Positions 1-11,670 of a DNA stretch of 34,055 bases are shown here, piece after piece. The notes below the pieces were generated by a model. That model ran no database searches. It was not told the DNA's origin and saw only the letters and a program-made list of their open reading frames with translations. This stretch comes from Sphaerosporella brunnea (lineage: Eukaryota > Ascomycota > Pezizomycetes > Pezizales > Pyronemataceae), in NCBI GenBank assembly GCA_008704415.1, contig VXIS01000425.1, positions 1 to 34,055 of the forward strand. The letters run 5' to 3'. The position numbers and the translations under genes were made by a program. The stretch's first letter is position 1. Every line of letters begins with the position of its first letter.

Positions 1-210
1 CCCTAACCCTAACCCTAACCCTAACCCTAACCCTAACCCTAACCCTAACCCTAACCCTAACCCTAACCCTAACCCTAACCCTAACCCTAACCCTAACCCT
101 AACCTTAACCCTAACCCTAACCCTAACCCTAACCCTAACCCTAACCCTAACCCTAACCCTAACCCTAACCCTAACCCTAACCCTAACCCTAACCCTAACC
201 CTAACCCTAA
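1..210. repeat. Telomere repeat array, (CCCTAA)35
   Basis: Thirty-five consecutive 6-bp units CCCTAA, that is TTAGGG on the strand running toward the chromosome end, begin at base 1 and stop abruptly at base 210 before unique sequence. One unit (103-108) is the variant CCTTAA. The C-rich strand reads 5'->3' into the window, so this is a left chromosome end. TTAGGG telomeres are standard in many filamentous fungi and animals and do not identify the organism alone. Confidence 0.98.
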
Positions 211-216
211 GTTGCG

Positions 217-1649
217 ATGTATACCGTGGTGGTCGCACTCTTACGCGCTCTGCTCCCCGGCTATTTGGTGACCAATACACACCCGAACTACTATCTCTCC
301 GAGAGGGCTCCAGACATCACCGTGTCGCTGGAAGAAATCAAGCAAATCCACAAGCAGTACGTGGTCAACCTCCTGGAGATCAAACGAATAACTGTCAATC
401 TAGACGGCGCAGTCATGGAACAAGCACTGGATCAACTGTGCAAGCCCGCCAAATGCTAGCCCTCGCGCTAAAGCATCACAATGCTTGTTTCGAGCATCAA
501 GCACGACGTTTTGCTGACACTTGAACGCGTTGGCTCGACGCTGAAGAGGGTGGTCAACGACCCAAAGTCGCAGGCTGGAAACCCACCATTCTCGACCTCG
601 ATAAGATCTTGGGGAACACCAAGCTTTCCTCCGTCGCGCAGTTCACCGTGAAGGGCGTCCCTCCGGGTATGCAAACGGTTAATGAGGCTTCCACCCTGAC
701 GAAGCGAACAGCAGTTGCTGTGAAGCACTGTACCACCGGCTCGGCTTCGTACATGATCCAAAACTAGCTTCAGATCCTGAGAGCAATGCAACAACAGGGC
801 GGGCATCTTCTTATGCCTACGTTGCTGTTCCACTCACCCGATGAACTGGAGTACCGGTCGGCGAGCCTGTAGACATGGTTCTCCTCAACAACAACGGGGT
901 CATGGCCAGGCAAGTGACTGCCAAAGTGCTTTCGGCGATCACGTGGCTGCACAAGCACGACATTGTGCACCGGGATATTCGGTAGGGAAATATCATCGTG
1001 CACAATTAGCATGGCATGCTGATTGACTTCGGGGCGGCGGAGGTGCTACCGTCGCCACCCATTCCGTACGAAAGCGGCTTCCTGTGCTGCCCGCCGCGCA
1101 TCCTGTCGACCAATACGCAGCCGTACACTCCCATCAAGGCCGACGACTACCACGCGTTCGTGCTGGTCTTCAACGCACTCCTCCATCCTCGCTCAATGAA
1201 GTCTTTCCTCTCTAGAATGGTCAACACCCCCAACAGCGTGGAATCGAAGTGCTTGCAGCACCTGTGGCTCGAGCTTACAGACTCCGACACCTGGGGTCGG
1301 TATGTGGAGGCCGCGGCGCAGGAGGATCTCGAAGTGTTGCAGAACATGCCACTCGCACTGGTCGTGCTTGATTAGCGCGCGTACGCGACCTGGCTGCATC
1401 CGGAAAAAACCTCACCTTGCCACGGCGTTCAGCCCTTTGGAGTTCAAGCCTGAGTCTACCGCCGGTGATGAAGAGTCGGATTCCACGCAGCTGGGGGCGG
1501 CGACGCTGGACGTTGACGAAGCGCAGCATTGCGGCGCGGCCAAGGACGGCCAGGGAGGCTAGGGTGGTGAGGACGTGGACGTCGCCCAGGGCGCTGAGGT
1601 GGAGAGTGACGCTGAGGTCGACACTGTGGGTCATGGAGGGAGCCAGTGA
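217..1649 (+). pseudogene. Decayed protein-kinase gene next to the telomere
   Basis: Kinase hallmarks are spread over shifting frames. An N-terminal part (217-459, continuing in the same frame at 481-590 past stops) is followed by an N-lobe frame from 591 with an AVAVK motif, its lysine codon at 723. The catalytic loop HRD has its Asp codon at 974 and its Asn codon at 989, and a DFG motif starts at 1025. A C-lobe frame runs to 1375, and an acidic tail rich in Glu/Asp (frame of 1302) ends near 1649. Breaks seen: in-frame stops around 457-480, TAG at 765, TAG at 983 inside the catalytic loop, TAG at 1007, TAG at 1560, and frame changes near 590, 855 and 1365. A functional product is very unlikely. 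The kinase assignment is firm. The subfamily is not: it keeps DFG, whereas the FunK1 kinase farther in has DFD. Inclusion of the first 240 bp and of the acidic tail in the same ancestral gene is inferred from adjacency. Confidence 0.72.
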
Positions 1650-2706
1650 TCACGGGTCCACTCGGTGGGGAACGGGTCGCTGATTGGCTTCTGTGCGTGA
1701 GACATTGTCTTATATTGTGGTGAATTCAGGCTTCAATTGTAAACAGCTTAAGCGAAACACTCGTTGGGTGGACACCCCCTTCTCTGATATCTCGCAATTT
1801 GCGATGGCCTGTGGGGTTCTTTCGCCGTGCATTACTAAGCCCCTCTTTGCAAATTTTCCCGGAGTCTTGACGCATGCAGGCGACTTACACGGATACGACG
1901 TTGTGCTGTCGAAGTTGTTATAGGACAACATACAGCGGCTCGTTTTGGAAGTCGCGAACTCAGAAATAACAGTTCACCTTGAGAGAAACGTACAGCCCTC
2001 TCTGTTCTGTAAGCAGCTTGTCATCGTCAACCTGTCAGAAAAACTATGCCACCCACGAGCGCAAGACTATCGACCGCATCGCGAGGGATTGACCGTACCA
2101 CTTGTCAAGTCAGTCTAGGCTCCAGACTGTATCTGACCCGTCATGTCGTGCACGAACCAAAGACAAAAAAAATGCGTTCGAACTCGAGGTGTCTCAGAGA
2201 ACGGAAGTGCTGTTGGCCCGTCGTAGGTAGTATTATCCCTTATGATCGCCTGGCAGGAAAAGATCAGAGTCACCTGAACTTGCCAAACAAGACGCTGATG
2301 GAATGGGGCTGTGAACAGCTCACGCGATACACGGCAAAAAGGAAGCAACTGCGTCACATGGCCCCTGACGGCGTCTTTGCAGCAATGTCGCCCCCGGTGA
2401 ATCAGGCCGTGTCTGCGACCCCGCGGCCACTTTGTACGCGCTGTTGGTTCGCGCACCATCTAGGAGGAATACGCGGAATCATAGAGGAGGTGAAATGCGC
2501 AGCTGGTGGTGCGTGGACGGGTGATCCAGCTAAACGCGACGTCTGCCGTGCATGGATGCTCGATGCTACACACCCGATGTCCACCGGAAGCGCAAGCGGC
2601 CTGCAACCATCCAGCAGAATATCTGGTCTGTTGGTTGTACCCTGAAGATCACTGAACGGCGTTCCGTGGTGCAGCGGGGTCATCGCGCGGGTTACTGCTG
2701 CCGAGG
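1650..2706. other. Subtelomeric stretch without recognised gene
   Basis: A 199-codon open frame lies at 2046-2645 (+), but its translation shows no motif, domain or repeat I recognise and its composition looks random. It is treated as a chance frame (about 10% chance of being real). No RNA gene or repeat was seen. Confidence 0.5.
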
Positions 2707-2708
2707 TA

Positions 2709-2937
2709 TGGTGCAGGCGGCAATAAACCGTCCCGTCGGCGGTGGTGGAGACAGCAACGACTGTTCATAATAAACTGCTCACCACGTGATAACTCTGGGA
2801 AAACAGCCCTCCCGTCCCCTAAATAAGATGCACTCTGTAAGATTGAGGCGCTGGCTTCCACCAGTCGCGCAATCTTGCGACGTTAGTGAAGTCGGCGAAA
2901 TTTTGAGCGACAGGTTGGTTTAATGCCACCTGCATCA
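2709..2937 (-). mobile_element. 229-bp MITE, copy 1 (TA target site)
   Basis: Its ends are inverted repeats: the left begins TGGTGCAGGCGGC and the reverse complement of the right begins TGATGCAGGTGGC. It is flanked by TA at 2707-2708 and 2938-2939. Its sequence is the reverse complement of the element at 16030-16258, aligning along the whole length, and both copies are exactly 229 bp. The TA duplication points to Tc1/mariner-type mobilisation. No transposase is encoded, so it is non-autonomous. This copy has more changes in its terminal repeats than copy 2, so it is probably the older insertion. Confidence 0.85.
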
Positions 2938-2939
2938 TA

Positions 2940-5900
2940 CGCTACCTAACCACTCGAATCTTGATCACGAACGTACCAAACCATCGTAGCACGCATCCTG
3001 CGTGTAGAATCCCACTTGGTGCATGTCTGCTTCTTGCCGGCGTCGGTGCTGGGTGTTACTTCGATAAACGCCGGCACCGCGACGACCATGCAGCACAGTG
3101 CGGCGAACTCATCCCTCACACGCGTACAGTCATAATCGTTGCTCCGCCGTCACGCTTGGGAGTCTCGCGGCACGCGGTGGCCGATTGTTGATGCAAAGCA
3201 GGCGATTCCCTCTTCCAACTATCGTTTCGCATGCACAATGTGCTCGCGATGCCTCTGCACGTTCAATGGCAGGCGTGTCTGGGAGCGGGTTATACCACCG
3301 CCACAGTCCCCGCGTGAATGTCGTCACGTAAGCGCACCCGAACGGCGTCGCATATCATGGAACGAAGGCCAAGCGGGATACCGCCACGCTCCTCCTCCAT
3401 TGCAGCCCCGAGGATCACAAATCTGCGCAGTCACGGCTCTCGTAGACTATTTGCTGGGCAAACGATGCTTTCTAATGAGCCCGATTGCGGATGCTGTTTC
3501 TGGTCCATCACAGTTCGGTCTCAGCTTCAACTGCATTTTGCGGCTGTACATATTTGTCTTTGAAGACGTCACAGTTCCAGCCCAGGTTGCAATAGGTATC
3601 CGCCAGCTGCGGCGTACGATAGGGAAATACCACTTAGTCCGCTTGGTTCTTGCACTTACTACGGCGATGTCAGCCGCAGTCGTAGCCTACAGATAGACGA
3701 TGGTGATGCCGCAAACCACCGCCAGGATCACCGCGGCGCTATCATCGCCGTAATTACCCCACATACTCTCCCGCAACGTAAGGTAGTCATCGTCGTCCTA
3801 AGATTGTTGCAACCGTCGGTACAGCGATTCCAGTTCGCCGGCATGGCCGTATGGTCTGCGGCTATGATTTGGCTGGTATATTGCTGATCGACGCGTGGTG
3901 CAAACGTATGCGCCCGCAGCCCGCATAAAATGCGGACTGGACACGTCGCAGTGTGCACACACGGTGTTTTACGGGGCGGTAAATTGTGCGATGCTTCTCG
4001 CCCACGTCCATAGCTGCCTGAACATTTTTGCGCGACCCAAATTCGCCTGTCAAGTTAGGATTGAGCACAGCAGGCCCAATTTCCACGCAATATGTTACAA
4101 TGAACGTCCAAACGCGATGCAATTCCCAATAACAAGGAGGGGCGCAAGCATTAGGCGTTCACAGCCTGCGATACCTTTTGGTGTCCATCTTTGATAGGTC
4201 TAACGCAAGCAACTGCCATTGCCTTTATGGGTATAGTAGGAGCAACTCACTATTATGTATTGTGCCGAAGTGAGTGCGACAGACACGGTGGACAAAATGA
4301 GAGCAAACCCGGTAAAAGACGACACCTCAAAACCCAACGCACCAGGGTGGATGTGCGACTTGTTCATCGATAACAGCGCCTGAAAGGCCAATACCCCGCG
4401 GTGCCGCGGCTTCTGCACGGCTGTGTACGCTAGCAAATGGCATGGGCGGACACAGCGACGGGATGCCGACCCTCCGTGCGCCCCGAGATGCGAGCCTGCA
4501 CGCTGCCGAGTCTCCGTGGGATCTCTTGCAATCCCGACGACGACTTGCAGTAGCCCCGGTGAGCAAGGAGAACCCGAGGTGGCACTAAGTATCAACAACG
4601 TCAGGTTCCTGGAATTACCGCACAACGAGGCAGCATGCCTACCCCGTACGTACCATATCAACGCAGGATGCAGTGTGGCGATGGGACCTTGGGTGATCGC
4701 AGACACGAGTCACAGCGATGACCGAAGACATCTCTCTCTTCGCGTGTTGATGGGGTGGACCGAGGTCAATCCGGTGGTGGGTGAGCCCTGCCGGTGACGC
4801 GAGGACGGCCGCCGACCACCGAACGACGAAAATTGGCATACAGGTGATGGTATGAAACTCTTCTCCGGTGCCGGTGGTAGTCCTTCACGCTTTCGCCACG
4901 TCTGAGTTTGTGATAGCCTGCGTTGCAGAACCATAATCTAGTCTTTTCTGCGGAACCGCATTTGTGTCCGTATGGGCACCAGCAATCCACGGCTCGGCCT
5001 GAAGAAATGTTTATCACACCGACCGTGAAATTGCCGACAACAACGATCACCGACAACCGGAACGGCACCGCCACACACGGCTCCGCAGCGGCACCGCCTC
5101 CGAGTCTAGCGTGGGGAGACCTCAGCTGCGGTCGCTACGATGCCACAGGTGGGATGCGAAGAGTGTACCACCGCTCTGACATCGCGGCGCCCGGCAATCG
5201 TGTCCTGTAGTGCCATTGGCACCCAGCCGGCTCGGCCGTCGACTCGGCGCGTCGTTGCCTGCCGGGATTGCGTAGGCATATAGTCGCCGCTATGCATGGG
5301 GGCGTCGCCAAAGGAACCACACTCTTGGCTTTCGGTGCGCCAAGATGGCGAATGACATGGTCCTGTTTCTTCCCGGCGAAGGGGTGGGCGAAAACGGATA
5401 GTTAGCTTCAATTGCAGCAATTACCGTTGGTACGTGATATCTATTCAACTTCAGCTTAGCCACATCCTGGCGACACTGTGGCAAGCCCCATCGATAACCT
5501 ACCTCCTCGCGCCGCACCATTCCGCGCCATATTCCACCATGGTCTGCGAAGAGACGATCCTGCCGAGTCAGGAGCTGCAATGCTTCTTGTAGTGGGTTCT
5601 CCAGCAGTGGTGCAACCATCCGCACGTCAACCAACGGTGTCGCGGCAGCTGATTGCCATCAGCGTGGGCATCCTAGCAGCTGGTAACATCAACCAGTGAC
5701 TCTTCAGACCCGGGGCGGCGCGTAATGGCCTGCGGCAGAACTTCGAGACCCGATTTCTAATATTGCAATGAACGCACCACAGCTCTGGCCGGAAGGGCGG
5801 CGTCTACTATCTACGATGGCCATGGCAAATGGCACGGTCTCGAGCAGATGGGGAATAAAATGCGTGATGCATCAACATCCTGCGAGACGACCGGCTGTGT

Positions 5901-7850
5901 TGCTTCCCGGATGGCTGCAAATATAGGCACCGGACACTGACCATATGGCCGTGGCTTGTGCTACGATGAAAGGGACTTGCAGCTTCGGGGTTGCACTGCG
6001 TCAATGTGCGCAGCATCCTGTGGGAGCATGGCAAGCTGCAACGCAACCCGGTGGGTGGCAGCCATCCGACGCGCCCGGCCGCGGGCCAAAGGCGGTAGCT
6101 TTTTCATCGACGAGCTTCGCGCGGCGCCATGTACCCGCAAGTACACTGCCTGCGAGGTCGTGGCCAGGACGCAGCTCGTCCGGTTAACCTGCAATGGTGG
6201 TTACTTCCGACATTCTCCGCGCATGTCCGTGTCGCGGTATGGTCAGCACGGTTAGAAACAACGCAGGGTCAGAGATGCCAGACGTTGGACGAAGCCCGAC
6301 GCGCAGAATGTGGGCGACCCGGGAGGTGAACATTGTGCAATTGCGGTCATCCGACCCGTTCACCGCCCATGCTCCCGCACAGCATCAAGCGGGCCAGGGC
6401 GAAATCTTGACCATGATAAGCCTCCGAGGGAACCGCGTCATCACATCGTAGCCCTTGCACCTCGATCGGGACAATACCAGGGCGGCTGACGAGGTCTGGA
6501 ATTGACGATTCTCGTACGGCATGCCGGGATTGAGGTGGTTTCGTCGGCGTGAATCACGGACAGGTATTTTCCTTTGTAGGAATGGGTCCCACCACGATGG
6601 GTATAGTTAGATGGAAACGTTCGCTGCCGTTGCGATGATGATGAGTGTCCCCTTGGAACCGGTTCATCTTGGTCTGCGACTTGGTCATTTCTTTCCTTGT
6701 GGTTAAACGCCCTGCTTTGTCCCCAACAACTCTGCTTGTGATGTTTAAGCTCCTCCTTGTAACGGAACACGGTGATCTTAACGTGCTGCCGTGCTATGCG
6801 GTGATGTACTCTGTGCACAACTGTCCTCATACTGCCAACTGCCACCGCACTTCCGAAGCTCGAGAGTTCCCCCACTGCCTGTCGCACCCCCACCACTGGC
6901 GTTCTTCATTTCCAACACCTTGCCAAGATGGCCGACGCCGCACGACGTCTCCGGTTGGATACCAAGTGATCTCGACATGCATGGCTTGCCGGTATTCTGC
7001 CCAGCTGCTCGAATGCACATTTTAACCCCCGTACCCGGACCCCAAAAGCTCTATATTCGCCCAAGTTGGGTCCAGAGGAAGCGGCGGGAAACCTTCCACT
7101 TACTCCTGCCGAAGACAGCTCGGAATGTTTTCCACCTCAGTGTCGTCGCGCTCGGCGGCGACCTAAACAACGGCGGCGCGGTGGGATGAACCGCAAAGCT
7201 GATAGTGCGGTTGCTACAGGATGTGCTGCCATGATTGCACATCAGGCCGACAAGCGGGCAACTGGCAGCAGGGCATGGGGAGAGTTTGTAAACCGCGGCT
7301 GCGCGGTCTGCATTATTCGAACTTGACTCCGTCGTTGTTATATCATCCTCGAAGATCGTTACCTGGTTTCGAATCACAGCCGTTAGCGAAACCAGGCCGC
7401 AGTTTCGCGTGAAAGTCGAAATTGTCGGCGACAAAATACGCATCCACCGAAGCTGTGAGGTGGTTACATACCATCAATTCCAGACGCACTGGCCTGTGTC
7501 AAATCGTCACGCCCGGGCTTAGCCGCGCAGGTGCCCACTCTGTGACGCAAGGTGTCGCCCCATGACCCAGCCGCGCGTTTGCCGTGGAGGAGAGAAAGAC
7601 TGCACTCAGGGAGGAGTGCGGTGAATGACAATTCAGAAGATCAACGCGTCGATTGCGTTGATCACGTAGCGGTGCATTGAACAAACTGGCGGCCATGAGT
7701 GCCTCTTCCTTTCTCTGTGTGGTTTCTGTCTCTTTGACTCTCCGCACTACCTGTGGAGCCCCAACGCGGTAGCCGGTGCAATCATACCCATCGCTGTGTG
7801 TCGATAATTTTCCCGCCGTAGACATCCGGTTCCCTACCGCATCGGGTATG
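2940..7850. other. Long gene-poor subtelomeric stretch
   Basis: Only short overlapping open frames on both strands occur, the longest being 185 codons at 3139-3696 (+) and 168 codons at 4200-4706 (-). None has a recognisable domain, signal peptide or repeat, and their composition resembles translated random sequence. No tRNA, rRNA, satellite or transposon end was recognised. It may be very old decayed sequence. Confidence 0.5.
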
Positions 7851-9280
7851 TCACTATACCGTCGAGGCGACATCTCGACGAGCGCCGAAGCGGCAGTGCA
7901 GCAGGATGACGAGATTGTGGTCTACATTCATCCCACCTGCCGTCAAAACGCAGCTCAGGAGGAATATATATATCTTCGCGGCCACATAGACGCGGCCCCC
8001 CTCCCCCTCGAATGCCACGGCGTGCACCACTGAAAACCAGCAGGCGTGGCGGGGGTTTGGCCCAATAAAGTGGAATGCGTGAGCTGAGCATAACGAGAAA
8101 CGTACCGGCAGAGGAAATCGCGATAGCCATAGTGCTGCGCAGTGGCCGACAACGGCCAAACAGGGTGGAAAGAATAACAACCAGGCGTCATGACCGTGAG
8201 AAAAGACGGACACGAGCGATGATAGCGAAGCTGGAATAATGGGTGCCAGAGCACTGCTGGGAGAACGAGGGGGTGTCACGCAGCAGAAGAATATAAGGTA
8301 GGCGAGCAGAGTCAGGTTGCAGGAACGCGCGGTCGATGGCACCGAGCAAGGTTGGACCATGCAGCGATTGCCAGCGAAGGGAATACTGAGACGAACGAAC
8401 GATCGACGGGAAGATAGGACAATTGAAGACCAGGTAGAGCTGACAGCTAAAAGATCCACAAGTCAGCGGTCAACGAAATGGAAGGCGGAACAGAGATGCA
8501 CAATGCGGTGAGGCTGTGAAAGAGCATACGGAGGAGCTAACATTGCCGGGAGCACGCACACAATCTCCAAACGATGATGTCCAGTTTAGCCACCGAGTTA
8601 ACAATCGGCTAGACGACAAGCATCGTGCAGTGTAGGCGAGCGGCGAAAAAGCTATTACGAGGCAGGCAATGCCTGGTGGGTGGCCGTTCGACGGGCTGTG
8701 CGAATCCAGTACCCGTGAAGGAATGGTGATCAGGTCTTAGAAAGCCCGATATGTATTCTGTATCACATGGTGGTCCACGAGTAAGAGCTGGGGTACAGGC
8801 GCAACTGAGGGAAGAGACGCAGCAACACGATGAGAACTTACAAGTGGGATTGGCCATGCACCAAATTCCTGAACACAGGAAGGATATTAATAACGGGCAG
8901 CGTGCGAACGAGAACGAGGACTGTACACTCGCTGTAGCACCTTGGACAGTGCAGGGAGACCAGCCAACATGCCTATAAAGTTGCAAGCAGACAACCCGGG
9001 CATGGGGGCAGGTCGCTACGATAAGATTAAGGGAGCGAAAACCGATATGCAAAACGCCACAGACGAGGAAGCGAACATTATGCTTGTTGAGGGGCGTCGC
9101 GATGAACAAGTGGGCAAGCCCAAGGAGACGCAGGATGGACACCAGCAGCGATTGACGGATACGCTGGCCCTCGAACATGGGTGAGCTACCACCGAACTTC
9201 TCATAGTGCACTCCTGTGTGCATAATGGCACGGCAGCCCTGGATCCACGCCGTCGGATCAGAACAGCTGTTCACATGTGA
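7851..9280. other. Purine-rich (+ strand) block with two long (-) open frames
   Basis: The + strand is visibly rich in A and G for about 1.4 kb. Two consecutive (-) frames, 8609-9274 (221 codons) and 7854-8459 (201 codons), lie in it, and their Ser/Leu/Phe/Cys-rich translations are what pyrimidine-rich DNA gives by chance. The + strand gives hydrophilic Glu/Gln/Arg/Asn-rich peptides (8317-8511, 8751-8978, 8942-9184) that look slightly more protein-like. No domain was recognised in any of them. The strand bias could reflect decayed coding sequence or a non-coding transcript. Confidence 0.3.
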
Positions 9281-10012
9281 GATGCGGTTGTCGCTCTGTT
9301 GCTAATGGCTGTTCGTTCAAGCCGCGCTTGTTGCCGGTTCCAGTACAACGTCTGCTTGGCATGCTTGCTCTGTGCTCTGATTGGCCTTTTCGAGGTACCA
9401 ATGATTTCCGCGATGGCTCGCGGTATCAGCCTTTGAGGTGCCATATTGACTGACGTGCCTTTGCTCTGACGATATATTCTGTGGTAAGAATGTTGGCGTT
9501 TTAGTAGTGATCATATGTTCAATTGCGTCTCTGCCAACAGAAAGACTGCTGCTGCCAGAGGCATTGTTTCGATGCAGTGGACTGCACCGGGTTGGATACC
9601 GTCTTGCTGGTGTGAGAAGAAACACCCAAGCGACAATAATATAGTGTTGATGTTAAAAGTGGTTTCTGTATGGAGATCAGACGTGAGCGAAGTGGAAGGT
9701 GAATTGTCTGATTTCGCTCTAAGAGTCTAATCTCGGTGTATATATATAACCTTTCAAAGCCTCACCGGATATCACTCAACATGCCATCGTAGAATGTCAC
9801 TCGTTCAATCGCTGCCTCTCACTCGTCCTTATCCATGCCTAGAAAGCCGGTTTCCAACAGTTGATGATGCGGCAGGCCATACACCGGCCGGGCGGTGGAA
9901 GGGGGGATGAGTAGTGTTTTACACTGTTCTATTCCGGCTTGGGTGTCCGCGATGATAGTACGTTGTTAGTTGCGCTCCAATCGTTGCTTGAAGAAATCAC
10001 CAGGACGAAGAC
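9281..10012. other. Stretch without recognised gene
   Basis: Only short frames with no recognisable motif. A short alternating TA run occurs near 9737-9750. Nothing else is supported. Confidence 0.5.
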
Positions 10013-10374
10013 TGGAGAACTTCCCGTAAGTCTATCGGGGCCGGATAGCAAATTTCGGGCGCTATATTTAGGGGTAGCTATTCGACCGATAGCTCGAGCG
10101 ATAGGGAATGGGGTCCCCACCCCATCATCTATAATAGCAAGGCGATAGCAAGATAAATTGGCATCTCGCCGCGCCTTTGTCGTCGCAGCCCCTCCTGGTC
10201 TCCCGGCATGCCGGACCCGCGGCTCACCGCAACTGTTAATTTCCCTTCTGAGGTAGAACAATGAAACTTTGGTTTTTGAGTGAATCTCACGGGAAGCGCC
10301 CCGTTCTATTGCGTTGCTATCCCAAATTTCTCCACTGGCTATCCGGCCCCAATAGACTTACGGGAAGTTCTCCA
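10013..10374. mobile_element. 362-bp MITE-like element with 37-bp terminal inverted repeats
   Basis: The left end (10013-10049, starting TGGAGAACTTCCCGTAAG) and the right end (10338-10374) are reverse complements over 37 bp with a single mismatch (C/T). The interior holds GC-rich, partly palindromic sequence and repeats of a short GATAGC word, and has no open frame of note. No convincing target-site duplication is visible, so the superfamily cannot be assigned. The near-perfect terminal repeats argue for a fairly young non-autonomous DNA transposon or foldback element. Confidence 0.75.
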
Positions 10375-11670
10375 CTGTCACGTTGAAGACTTCATGGTTA
10401 ATGCTGGACCGGTACCACCTGGAGAGCTAAGGCGAAAGCAAGCCAGAATACCGGATTATCTGACTTCAGAGTCACACTTTTAAGCGGTCTTGGCGCGTAC
10501 CAGCGCATTTTCAACTCACTCCAAAACGTATGAAACATTTTCTATGTGCGATCCCGAGGCGCTTTAGGCCATCTTGTTGCTGGCGATAGTTCAAGATGGC
10601 CCGATTTCTGGCTTTTGGAGCCTTAAACGTCGAAAAATCTCCTACTTAAGCTGAAAATTGCCTAATTAGGGGTGTGACTCTTAAGTGAGATAATACGGTA
10701 TGCGGCCTTTATTAACACGGATCCACGTTACAGATCTGGGCACCCGCGTAACCGTGCGAACCAACTGGCCATGCTCTAGTCGGGACCCTCGGCGCAATTC
10801 TTCTCCGGGTCGTTGATCGCTGCTCTAACCACTTGCATTGCCTCCTCATTTGGCTACATCACTATCTTGTCGTTCAAACACTTTGAGCGCCCCCAGGCCA
10901 TCCGTTTTGTGATGTTGTTTGGATCCTGCTGGCGTGACCATGAAGGGAGCCTATCGGGCAACATTTCCTCGGTCACGATAATCCTGCGGGTGGAATGCAG
11001 ACGTCAGGCTGTGAGCTAAAAACAATGCGCCCAGTCGTGTTAAAGGGATCATTGCCTTGCATGCAGTTGGTCATGAGCTGGTCGTCCATAGCCACTGGAG
11101 CGGCTCATTAACCCAGCCTGGCGCAGACCTGTCACCTCGGCCCACTGTACCAGCCCAAACACCGCAATGAATCAAGTGAGGCAGTGCTGTTCTCAAAGCA
11201 GGTAACGCTTGCGTGACTGCAGCTCGACAGGCCAGCTACACTGAATGGGCACACAGTCCGAGATGTAACCGTTCGCAATACAAGAAGTTCCATCTTGTAT
11301 CGCGGCTTCAATGACGTTTTATCTATCCCCATCAAAACCGGAGTGAAGCTGAGCTTCTCATGGCGGATGTTTTCCTGGATACATATATCCAGCTCTGCAG
11401 GCGTTGGAACTGCGAACCGTCGTCGCAGGGCTAGGGTCGGGGTTGCGGCGCATGCTAAGTATTTCCCTGACCCACAGTCCAACGACACCATGAACAACGA
11501 CGACCACATTCCCGCCTATGTTTGTTACATCAAGATTTTATATTGAAACCGCCCGCGCTAATGTATCCTCTGCGCGCTCCAAAACTCCTTTATACCTCAC
11601 CTCAGGCTATCTAACCATGCCGTTGGTGAACCATAAACCATGAACGCAGTCGATCATTCCCCCGCGGCAG
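10375..11670. other. Gene-free stretch downstream of the FunK1 kinase
   Basis: Only short frames without recognisable domains. A small hairpin is possible near 10570-10612 (CCATCTTG...CAAGATGG). The region just downstream of the kinase stop (11607-11670) should hold its 3' untranslated region. Confidence 0.4.

Noticed and set aside
2046..3696. 199-codon and 185-codon + strand frames
   Set aside because: No motif, repeat or plausible hydrophobic pattern. Frames of this length can arise by chance in 34 kb of about 50% GC DNA on six frames.
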